This document shows positions 55,435 through 64,000 of a stretch of DNA of 64,000 bases, in pieces. Location of the stretch: contig OX442318.1 in the NCBI GenBank assembly GCA_949358305.1, positions 11,824,517 through 11,888,516 on the forward strand, given 5' to 3'. The notes beneath the pieces were generated by a model, which was given only the letters and a program-made list of their open reading frames with translations, did not search any database and was not told the DNA's origin. How positions within the stretch are numbered: position 1 is the stretch's first letter; each line of letters opens with the position of its first letter. This DNA comes from Strigamia acuminata (lineage: Eukaryota > Arthropoda > Chilopoda > Geophilomorpha > Linotaeniidae). The position numbers and the translations under genes are program-made.

Positions 55435-56788
55435 AAGCTTGTTAACGGATTGGATCGGATGCGGATTCTGGCCAATCTGCATCCGATCCGAAAATAGTGC
55501 GGATCGGAAAATGCGGATCCGATCCGATCCGCAAGCCCAGATCGGCCGATCTGATCCGATCCGCAATCAATCCGCGGATTGCGGATCAATTGCGGACGGA
55601 TTTTTTTTTCCCCTAGTGCCGGCGCACTTTTTAATAGTTCGTGATCGTGTTCATGATTAAATTTACCCATCAAACCCCAAAAGCATGGTAAATTTAGTCA
55701 CCAACACGATCACGAACTATCCGCAAATCCGCGGACAGATCCGAAAAATCCGCAATTTTTATTTAAAGTTTTTTTTTCCATTGTTATTATTGATTGAATT
55801 GTAAAATAAAGCAAAGTAAGGTAAATCAGAATTTTTTAAAATTGTTATAAGTGAAATAAAATAATTATAATTATAATTTGGTAATCACTAATTACATTAC
55901 CTTACTTAAGGGCCGGCAGCGCGCATGCGAATTTTACCCAGTGCAATGAAGCACCGGCGCACTTTTTAATAGTTCGTGATCGTGTTCGTGACTAAATTTA
56001 CCCATGGTCACGACACGACCACGAATTATTAAAAAGTGCGCCGATGCTTCATTGCATCAAAAAACGGGTGAAGCACTGGGTAAAATTCGGGATGGACTAA
56101 ACGTCAGGTGTCAGGCGTCAGGCACCCGACTTTTTCCAACTAACTGTCAGGCGTTGGGGGCCTGACGCTTGACACCTGACACCCTACGCCTGACAGTTAG
56201 TTGGGAAAAGTCGGGTGTCTGACACCTGACACCCGACGCCTGACACCTGACGTTTAGTTTTGGTGAGAAGGGAGATTCAGACGCCTGACGCCTGACAGTT
56301 AGTCTAGAATAGTCAGGTGCCTGACACCTGATGCCTGACGTTTAGTTTTGGTGAGAAGGGAGATTCAGACGCCTGACGCCTGACAGTTAGTCTAGAATAG
56401 TCAGGTGCCTGACACCTGATGCCTGACGTTTAGTCCATCCCGTAAAATTCGCATGCGCGCTGCCGGCCCAAGGTAATGTAATTAGTGATTCCAAATTATA
56501 ATTACAATCATTTTATTTCACATAAAAAAATTCTGATTTACTTTACTTTACTTTATTTTACAATACAATCAATAATAACAATGGAAAAAAACAGTTTAAA
56601 AAAAATGGCGGATTGTTCGGATCAGTCCGCGGATTTGCCCAATCCGATCCGCGGATTGATGGCTCTGATTGGTCACCCGTCCGATCCGCAACCGGATCTG
56701 CAGGCGGATCAGTCGAAAAAATCCGCATCCGATCCGAGCGGATGGGATCTGCGGATTGGCGGATCAGGCGGGTCGGATTAACAAGCTT
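55435..56788. mobile_element. Large foldback element with GGATCCGATC-rich arms
   Basis: AAGCTTGTTAA at the left end recurs inverted at the right end. CTCCTAA flanks both sides (55428-55434 and 56790-56796), a 7- or 8-bp target duplication as in hAT elements. Outer arms are full of GGATCCGATCCGC units. Next, 55768-55915 pairs with 56455-56595. The core 55920-56460 holds inner hairpins (TTCGTGATCGTG... at 55970-56035) and a CTGACACCTGACGCC tandem with two ~87-bp copies (56253-56428). Coding potential is only repeat-derived. Confidence 0.75.
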
Positions 56789-56799
56789 ACTCCTAATAC

Positions 56800-57058
56800 T
56801 GTAACGAAAGTTTGTTATGACGAAATAATTTAAAATGGGAGAAACAACCAAAAAAAAATTTGTTTGTTGTAATGGTGTTCACAATAGCGCAGTTGAACCT
56901 GTACTAGTATAAAGTATTCCTATAGTAATAACATATAGGATGTATACTCTAACCTAGGACGATTACTTACAGGACTTCACATCCGCCATTTTTTTGTAAT
57001 CTAAGTTGTCCCGTACAAATGCAAAGAAGGAGCAATCTGTCGTTGCATTGTTAAAACT
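56800..57058. other. Nothing recognised
   Basis: A/T-rich, no ORF or repeat supported. Confidence 0.5.
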
Positions 57059-57282
57059 TTTTGCGGGCAAATGGCGGACAATTGACATAACAAATTTAAA
57101 TTTTTGGAGGATGTTATAACATACATAGTTCAATTTTATTTAACGTTTGATTTTTAAAAAAAATCTAAAAATGTAATAAATAATTTACAGATATTATTTT
57201 TAACTTAAACATAAAATATAAATGTCATCTTAAAATGCAAATGCGGGATGTTATGTCAGTTGTCCGCCATTTGCCCGCAAAA
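57059..57282. repeat. Inverted repeat, 34-bp arms
   Basis: TTTTGCGGGCAAATGGCGGA and onward at 57059-57092 is repeated inverted at 57249-57282 with one or two differences; the loop is A/T-rich. A small MITE is possible; no target duplication is clear. Confidence 0.7.
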
Positions 57283-57283
57283 T

Positions 57284-57843
57284 GACGTCATTTTGGCCCG
57301 TTTCTGGTGAATGGTGCTACAATCACAAGACAGAATCGCTTAACGGTCTAACAATTAAATTGTGCTAGAATCAATTATGACTCTTTTTAAATATATTCAA
57401 AATATGCGCTTTTTATCAAATAGCACCATCTGATGGAAAATTGCGGACTATACGGTTTTACAACCGTCACAGGTTTATTGAGTGTTCAAGAATAAATATT
57501 TTATGAATTTTTCAAATTAACTCTGAATCGACATAGGTATGATAACTATGGCAACAGTAATTGATAATTGATTTCAGTGTTACGTCAATATAAAGTCAGT
57601 ATTATTATAATTGTTTTTACTCCCACCGAAAATTGGATTACTTTTGCTTCTTGATCTTTTCTTTAGTTTCTGTAACACGTTTGTTCCTCCAAAAGCTACT
57701 TGTAATTAATCATCACAAATAATAACAAAGTAGCAGAAATTTTTTTTTGCTTTGAATGGCATTATTAACCGCCATGTTTAACCTGTTCAGTCAAACGGTG
57801 GAACCGAGCAAACGAGTTAAAGATACTAAATATTACGGAGTAT
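57284..57843. other. Nothing recognised
   Basis: No gene or repeat supported. A frame opening at 57756 enters the 9-bp array and is not credible as a gene. Confidence 0.5.
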
Positions 57844-58699
57844 TTACGTCACTTACGTCACTTACGTCACTTACGTCACTTACGTCACTTACGTCACTTA
57901 CGTCACTTACGTCACTTACGTCACTTACGTCACTTACGTCACTTACTTACGTCACTTACGTCACTTACGTCACTTACGTCACTTACGTCACTTACTTACG
58001 TCACTTACGTCACTCACTTACGTCACTTACGTCACTTACGTCACTTACGTCACTTACGTCACTTACGTCACTTACGTCACTTACGTCACTTACGTCACTT
58101 ACGTCACTTACGTCACTTACGTCACTTACGTCACTTACGTCACTTACGTCACTTACGTCACTTACGTCACTTACGTCACTTACGTCACTTACGTCACTTA
58201 CGTCACTTACGTCACTTACGTCACTTACGTCACTTACGTCACTTACGTCACTTACGTCACTTACTTACGTCACTTACTTACGTCACTTACTTACGTCACT
58301 TACGTCACTTACGTCACTTACGTCACTTACTTACGTCACTTACGTCACTTACTTACGTCACTTACGTCACTTACGTCACTTACGTCACTTACGTCACTTA
58401 CGTCACTTACGTCACTTACGTCACTTACGTCACTTACGTCACTTACGTCACTTACGTCACTTACGTCACTTACGTCACTTACGTCACTTACGTCACTTAC
58501 GTCAGTCACTTACGTCACTTACGTCACTTACGTCACTTACGTCACTTACGTCACTTACGTCACTTACGTCACTTACGTCACTTACGTCACTTACGTCACT
58601 TACGTCACTTACGTCACTTACTTACGTCACTTACGTCACTTACTTACGTCACTTACGTCACTTACGTCACTTACGTCACTTACGTCACTTACGTCATTT
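57844..58699. repeat. 9-bp minisatellite TTACGTCAC, about 90 units
   Basis: Nearly perfect ACTTACGTC array, broken only by occasional extra TTAC or CACT. Each unit contains TTACGTCA, one base from the CRE/ATF site TGACGTCA. It is contiguous with the A-rich 3' end of the tRNA-like module at 58706-58815. Confidence 0.96.
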
Positions 58700-58705
58700 A
58701 TTTTA

Positions 58706-58815
58706 ATTTTTTTTTTAAATCCTCTAGATTGGTCGGGATTCGAACCCGAACAGATGTCCGTCGTTAAGTTTCAAAATACTAGACATTTAACCTCGAAGCT
58801 ACTGCTTCTTGTTGT
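58706..58815 (-). mobile_element. tRNA-like SINE module 1
   Basis: On the minus strand: AGCTTCGAGGTTAAATGTC (A-box-like), then about 35 nt later GGGTTCGAATCCCGACC (B box plus closing T-stem pairs), then TTTAAAAAAAAA and the TGACGTAAG repeat as a tail. Unlikely to be a functional tRNA because the acceptor stem does not close. Confidence 0.5.
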
Positions 58816-58917
58816 TATCCCTATGTCTAATTGCCTTCTTATAGAATTAAGAGAGAAAATTACTAGAAAAGAATAACACAAATTAGAACTGAATAAAATC
58901 AGCAGAATTTTTTTTTA

Positions 58918-59022
58918 CTTAAATTTATCCATCTCTGGATTTGAACACAGACACATGTTCTTCATTTATTTTGTTTATTAATACCAGCCATCATACCTCT
59001 GAGCCACCACTCCTTCTTATCC
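58918..59022 (-). mobile_element. tRNA-like SINE module 2
   Basis: Minus strand: GGTGGCTCAGAGGTATGATGG (good A box), then GTGTTCAAATCCAGAGATGG (degenerate B box) and an A-rich end. Confidence 0.5.
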
Positions 59023-59109
59023 AACTACTGCTTAATTCTCTTACTTACAGATTGCGCACTGACGTAATTGATTGAAAATTAAAAGATAGAAAATGTTTAA
59101 AAATAATTA

Positions 59110-59190
59110 TCTTCGTCATCTGAATTGCTCTGGATTCGAACTAGAGACTTGAATACACGTGTCCACTCAAGATAATACTGGAAACGCATC
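59110..59190 (-). mobile_element. tRNA-like SINE module 3
   Basis: Minus strand: TATCTTGAGTGGACACG, then CTCTAGTTCGAATCCAGAGC (B box with T-stem). Preceded on that strand by the AAATGACAT array. Confidence 0.45.
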
Positions 59191-59286
59191 GCATGTCATT
59201 TATGTCATTTATGTCATTTATGTCATTTATGTCATTTATGTCATTTATGTCATTTATGTCATTTATGTCATTTATGTCATTTATTT
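59189..59286. repeat. 9-bp minisatellite ATGTCATTT, about 11 units
   Basis: Perfect tandem array. It has the same unit length as the TTACGTCAC array and also sits beside a tRNA-like module. Confidence 0.95.
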
Positions 59287-59289
59287 TTA

Positions 59290-59660
59290 TTATTTTTTTG
59301 TCATTTATGGTGTGGTTCGGACAGGTTTGCTTGACCAAACCTACACCCAACAATCTTAAATTCCCGCTCCCATCTGGACAGCTTGTTAGTCCGGATAACA
59401 TTCTGAGTACGGTATGCTGTGTTTCCCACTTTCCAAGATAATTTCCCATTATATATTTAATAAAATTGTAGGCAACTGTGACCCAAGGGTGACCTGCGTC
59501 GCTACACATACTGCCTAATGGCCCCAAGGTCAGCCCTACTCTTACTCGTAGAGTGTGGACTAACTTAGTGAGGGGAAGGAGGGAACTGAGTGGTGTAAGG
59601 AGAAGAGAGAGATTGAAGAGAGTTGTCTGTGGATGCCAGGAAGAATTCATTGTCTGCACT
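59290..59660 (-). repeat. Dispersed repeat family, copy 2, with an open frame
   Basis: The reverse complement of 59470-59590 matches 53655-53765. The minus strand is open for 172 codons (59659-59141), including TLGPLGSMCSDAGHPWV; copy 1 has the parallel TLGPWAVCGSDSGHPWV. Shared peptides suggest a once-coding repeat, but DNA similarity alone could explain it. Confidence 0.45.
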
Positions 59661-59776
59661 GCTCCACCTTCCCACTATGTTCAATGGTGTGATGTTGGCC
59701 TAAGTGGCCGCTCACGGAGGCTGTGCTGGATCCGAAGTATGTACGGCAGAATAGTAAAGTAAAGTATACCGACCAG

Positions 59777-60610
59777 AGAAATGGCCAAAAATTGAAAAAG
59801 TTCCAGAAACGTGCTGGTTAGACGTAAAATGAGCTGAAAAATCGATTCCCGTGTGCGCAATTTGCATATCTGGCACTGTTGCAGAGATATAAGCAAAAAA
59901 CTGACTTTTTGAACAGAAAAAGTGGTGTATCTCTGCAACGGTGCCAGATATGCAAATTCCGCCAACGGGAATCGACTTTTTAGCGCATTTTATACGTCTT
60001 AAGCATGTTTTGGGCACTTCTTAAAATTTGTCAAAAAAGCAAAGGCTAATGTATGGAGAAATGGCCAAAAATTGAAAAAGTTCCAGAAACGTGCTGGTCA
60101 GACGTAAAATGAGCTGAAAAATCGATTCCCGTGTGCGCAATTTGCATATCTGGCACTGTTGCAGAGATATAAGCAAAAAACTGACTTTTTGAACAGAAAA
60201 AGTGGTGTATCTCTGCAACGGTGCCAGATATGCAAATTCCGCCAACGGGAATCGATTTTTCAGCTCATTTTACGTCTGACCAGCACGTTTCTGGAACTTT
60301 TTCAATTTTTGGCCATTTCTCCATACATTAGCCTTTGCTTTTTTGACAAATTTTAAGAAGTGCCCAAAACATGCTTAAGACGTATAAAATGCGCTAAAAA
60401 GTCGATTCCCGTTGGCGGAATTTGCATATCTGGCACCGTTGCAGAGATACACCACTTTTTCTGTTCAAAAAGTCTGTTTTTTGCTTATATCTCTGCAACA
60501 GTGCCAGATATGCAAATTGCGCACACGGGAATCGATTTTTTAGCGCATTTTACATGTCTTAAGCATGTTTTTGGCACTTTTTAAAATTTGTCAAAAAAGC
60601 AAAGGCTAAT
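59777..60610. repeat. Second locus of the palindromic satellite, with orientation flips
   Basis: About three monomer equivalents. 59777-60256 reads as in the main array. From about 60257 to 60530 the sequence is the reverse complement of a monomer. 60535-60610 is forward again. Both switches fall in GGGAATCGATTTTT, a sequence present in both arms of the palindrome. Confidence 0.9.
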
Positions 60611-60611
60611 A

Positions 60612-62164
60612 GGGGGTTTCATTAATTAAGCAATTTTGTAATTTTGCAACTTTAGCAATTTTGCACTTTTGGATTTGTCACATGATATCAGTTCCACCAA
60701 TCATGTGCATAATTGCAAAAACACAAAACAGAAAAAATACACAATCACAAAATCAAAGGTAGTTTTGCTATTTTGGCAAAAATGGCAGCAGCCAAACTCA
60801 ATCCAAGTGGCCATCACAAATTGTGATTAATAATTAGTTTCAAAAACAATCTCATAATTTTGCAATTTTGCAATTATTTAAATAGTCACGTGACTTCCTA
60901 TCCACCATATTAGGTTATAGTTATATCCAACCAATTTTAAAATGTGATGCAAAAAAACTAGTTCTTATTTGTGTGATGGAACAAAATATTTTTTAATAAG
61001 GTGCATTTTAATAAATACTAGCTGTTCACCCACAAAGCCAAAGTCATAGATCAGACAAATGTATACAACCAAAAATAAAATAAATTTTTGCAAAACTAAA
61101 CCAAACCCATAATAATGCAACCCAAACCCAAACCACACCAAACCAAAACCAATGCCAATCTGGCCAATACCCAAACACAATCAAACCCAAAAGTTAACCT
61201 AAACCCAACGTTAATCCAGCCAATTCAATTTTGGCCCAAACCACTGCAACCTGCTATTTTGTCCTCCTTTATTATTTAACCACTTTTTCCAACTTTTTCT
61301 TATAAATCAACCCAAAAAAGATCGTTTTTTCCAAAATTTAAAGTCAACGGTTAATTCGATCAAAAAGTTATCTGTACCATCGTTTTCAGCGGGATTTTCT
61401 TCTCTGGAAACCTGTTTTAAACATTTCATTCGGTTAATTTTACGAATTTTTGGTTTTGTCATGGTCGAATCTCGAATCCAAATTCTGCACCAAATTTCCA
61501 AATTTTCCCATTCGGTCCCCCGCTAAGATGGCCCGAATCGGCACTTTTCCTCGCCCGAATCAAAAAATAAAAAATACAGGCTTGTGCAGAATTGTCTCCT
61601 CTTCAAAATGAGCTTGGTTCCATAATTTTCCGAGCTTATCTTGACATAGAAAACAATAAAAAACGATACGCGACGAACATTTCCGCCTGAATTTCCATTC
61701 GGGCACCCGCTAAAATCGCCCTGAATCGCCCTGAATCGGTACTTTTTTTTACCCGAATCGAAGTATTGAGTTTCCTAGCTGTTATACAGTCATGGATGCA
61801 TCAGCATTTTGATGATATACAAGGATACAAGTTGGCCACTTAGATAGAGCTTGGATGCCTCCATTTTGTTTTGAGTTTCACAAGCCTCAAAATCACTTCT
61901 TATCAAAATCACAAAAACTACCTTTTAGATGTTTTTGGGATTTTGTGTTTTCACTCTTTTGTGCTTTAGTGAATGTGAATGTGATTGGTAGAACAGATAT
62001 CACATGACAATACTCAAAAATCACAAAATTGTCCAGATCACACAATTGCAAAATTGACTGGGTTAATTCAATGTAAACTCATTTTTGGAGGCATCAAAAA
62101 ATAATGATTTTGTGATTAATGCAAAATCACAAAATTGCAAAATCATTCATATAATGAAACCCCC
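60612..62164. mobile_element. MITE with GGGGGTTTCATTA ends
   Basis: A 13-bp perfect terminal inverted repeat GGGGGTTTCATTA, continuing as a diverged inverted repeat for about 200 bp (TTTTGCAATTTTG-rich; CACATGATATC near both ends). TAATA lies on both sides (60607-60611 and 62165-62169), a 5-bp target duplication. The left copy is inside the satellite monomer. No transposase ORF; non-autonomous. Confidence 0.75.
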
Positions 62165-62169
62165 TAATA

Positions 62170-62826
62170 TCACATCTGCTATGGAACATTCCTCCCTAAA
62201 ACCATAAATGAGACTTTCCTAATTGATTTCAAAAAGTAAATACAACAATTTTTACAGCAGAAAATAGACGTTGCTTGAAACTTGTTTCCAATTTCATGAA
62301 AATGTAATTAAGTGCAACGAATGTATTAAAAAAGATGTTAAATAAATAAAAAAGTAATGATATTTAATTAAAACAAGAACAAAAAAATTAATTCTAAAGA
62401 GCAAATGTTTACCTCAAATGTTGCCAATCATTATCACTGCCGTAACAGAGTAAAAACAAACACATGTAACCGTGTAAATTGGTGCAGTTGTCATTTCGAT
62501 CTACATGATCAACCACTCAAACAAGTTTGGCAGGCCTTTCTTCGTAAATAATACAAGTAAGCTACTAATACGATGTTCCAACATGATTATAAATTATATA
62601 CTACAACATTTAGACCAATTAACCAACTGTAGATAGGTTCTGTTGTTGAGCTTTTGCCACACAACAAAACAAGGTAAGAGAAAATCGAAATTGTAAACAT
62701 TTATGTATAACAGAAACAGCAATGCGATAAATTCACTAAATTCAATGCTATCCTGTGTGCAATCACAGCTGATATCAAACATCAGTAAAATTTACGTTTG
62801 CCACTACTCCACACATTGTTGCGGTC
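62170..62826. other. Upstream region of the second DEG/ENaC gene
   Basis: A/T-rich, no repeat or ORF supported. It presumably contains the promoter of the gene at 62827. Confidence 0.4.
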
Positions 62827-63157
62827 ATGAACCAGTTACGAAGATTGAGAAAAAAGAAAATTGAAAAAATTGTCAAAGATTTCATCAAGGTTCACAAAAC
62901 AGAAACAGCAATACACAAACTATTTTTTCAACGATCATCATTGTTCAACAACAAAAACCGGGTGTTAATGACCATTATTGCGTTATCTCTATGCATGTAC
63001 CAATGCTCCGATGTCATCATTCTCTACAAAAGCAAGCCTGTAAAAGTTGATGCAGCCGTCACAGAGCCAGCAGTTGATGATTATCCCGCAATTAATATTT
63101 TTTCACCTGAAACGGATGACAGTTTGACATATAAAAAAAATAACTCTGACAAGGAAG
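62827..63157 (+). CDS. DEG/ENaC-like N-terminal exon, second gene
   Basis: 110 codons from the ATG at 62827 to a donor AAG|gtacgt at 63158. A basic cytoplasmic N-terminus (LRRLRKKKIEKIVKDFIK), TM1 at about residues 57-72 (VLMTIIALSLCMYQC), then KPVKVDAAV and YPAINIFSP. It parallels exon 1 of the minus-strand gene at 55028. The two genes point away from each other, 7.8 kb apart. Downstream exons were not identified in the remaining 800 bp. Confidence 0.6.
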
Positions 63158-63814
63158 GTACGTAGGTAGAAGCTTTGGATTAGAGCCAAATTTCCCACTA
63201 GGCACCTTAAGCATGTGACGATGACGTACTGGCGCAAATAATTAAGATACTTGGCCAAAACGGAGAAAAGTTTAACAGGAGAAAATAGTCAACTGTGTTA
63301 CTGAGATAAAGTAAAATGGAGGCGCTTGTTTTATCAAAACATCAACATACAGTATATTGGTTGGGTATATAATTACATTAAGTATATAAACATTAAGGTC
63401 AACATTTGACGTAATTAATGTAATACTTTTAACTATACAATCTTGTTCCTCGGTCCAGAGAAAAGTGAGTCATTCTTTAGAGAAAAGATGTTGTCTGAAT
63501 CTGGTCAGATATGGCTTCGGACCCTGGTGCGAATTTGCTGTAATGCTCTGTTATCCGAGAGGTACGGTTGGCTTTTCTGCATCGCCACAACTTTGGTTGG
63601 ATATTGGTTTAAACAGCTGTTTTCAGATATTTTCCAATTGGCCACTAACAAATATAATAATATTTATAACAAAATATAATATAAAACATACAAGAAAGTA
63701 ATGCAACTTCACAATTATAATATTAGTATTTTACAAAGTTTATTTTACTATTGGCCACAGAAGGTGTGATTGATGATAATTCTGTTGTGACTGGGCTATG
63801 GTCTTACCATGCAG
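63158..63814. other. Intron or spacer, nothing firmly recognised
   Basis: Two overlapping plus-strand frames (63443-63701, about 78 codons each) show no family motif. An acceptor-like GGTCCAG lies near 63460. Confidence 0.35.
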
Positions 63815-63958
63815 TGTGAGGATTTACTACACAGGAGAGACGCATACATTACGTAAATAACAAGACAGGGACTCAGATTGTTGGGTTTTCGCCTTTAATC
63901 GTTGTCTAGGGATTGGGTCACCTATCTTACTGTGTGGCTGTGCTGTTAGGCTGTTACA
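63815..63958 (+). repeat. Possible LTR of a further gypsy-type element running off the window
   Basis: 144 bp from TGTGAGGATT to CTGTTACA, followed by CTGGCGTCCGACCCG, which looks like the TGGCG-type primer-binding site of many Ty3/gypsy elements. The second LTR lies outside the window, so this rests on end motifs only. Confidence 0.45.
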
Positions 63959-64000
63959 CTGGCGTCCGACCCGTCACACACGGGACCTAAGCCCCAGGGG

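Noticed and set aside
57756-58706. 316-codon frame rich in LTS, VTY and LRH repeats
   Set aside because: Arises from the 9-bp array; changes of peptide register follow the extra TTAC insertions, as expected for noncoding repeat.
58725-58815. Functional tRNA gene on the minus strand
   Set aside because: B box is good but the acceptor stem does not pair and the anticodon arm is irregular; SINE-like module preferred.

Overview
The window is a repeat-rich eukaryotic locus, almost certainly from an arthropod or a close relative. The evidence is short GT-AG introns of about 55-270 nt, BEL/Pao and Ty3/gypsy retrotransposons, Tc1-like remnants, MITEs, a CCTAA-type telomere-like minisatellite and a cluster of DEG/ENaC (pickpocket-like) channel exons. 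I cannot name the species. Little of it is single-copy host gene sequence; most is transposons, satellites and inverted repeats.

Left third (1-24 kb): three elements are nested like Russian dolls. Element A (1222-23597, + strand) is a Ty3/gypsy retrotransposon with two 225-bp LTRs that look identical and a 5-bp ACACC target duplication. Its single gag-pol frame is cut by element B (5368-22329, - strand), a large gypsy with 631-bp LTRs and a 4-bp GTCT duplication. B encodes gag, protease, pol and an extra spliced ORF3 downstream of pol. B is in turn cut between protease and RT by element C (about 12741-17859), a DNA transposon with a two-exon, about 1061-aa putative DDE transposase and GAATC-rich tandem arrays at both ends.

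Middle (24-35 kb): a Tc1/mariner tail, a strongly diverged importin-beta-like gene fragment with at least five phase-consistent exons, a 1.6-kb A/T minisatellite, a telomere-like minisatellite, and a BEL/Pao element with an intact 1742-codon ORF, a probable 3' LTR and no visible 5' LTR.

35.8-50.1 kb: a 14.3-kb tandem array of about 51 copies of a ~280-bp satellite. Each monomer is itself a near-complete palindrome. A small second locus (59.8-60.6 kb) contains the same monomers with orientation flips at the palindrome arms.

50-64 kb: a minus-strand DEG/ENaC gene in which one exon encodes the TM2 end of one channel subunit and then, with no stop, the TM1 start of a second subunit. This is apparently a natural two-subunit concatemer. 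Its introns hold TIR elements and a 20-bp array. A second DEG/ENaC N-terminal exon lies in divergent orientation at 62.8 kb. Between them are foldback elements, tRNA-like SINE modules next to 9-bp minisatellites (one made of about 90 TTACGTCAC units) and a MITE. The last 190 bp look like an LTR plus primer-binding site of a further retroelement that runs off the window.

All family assignments come from reading motifs by eye; no database search was possible.
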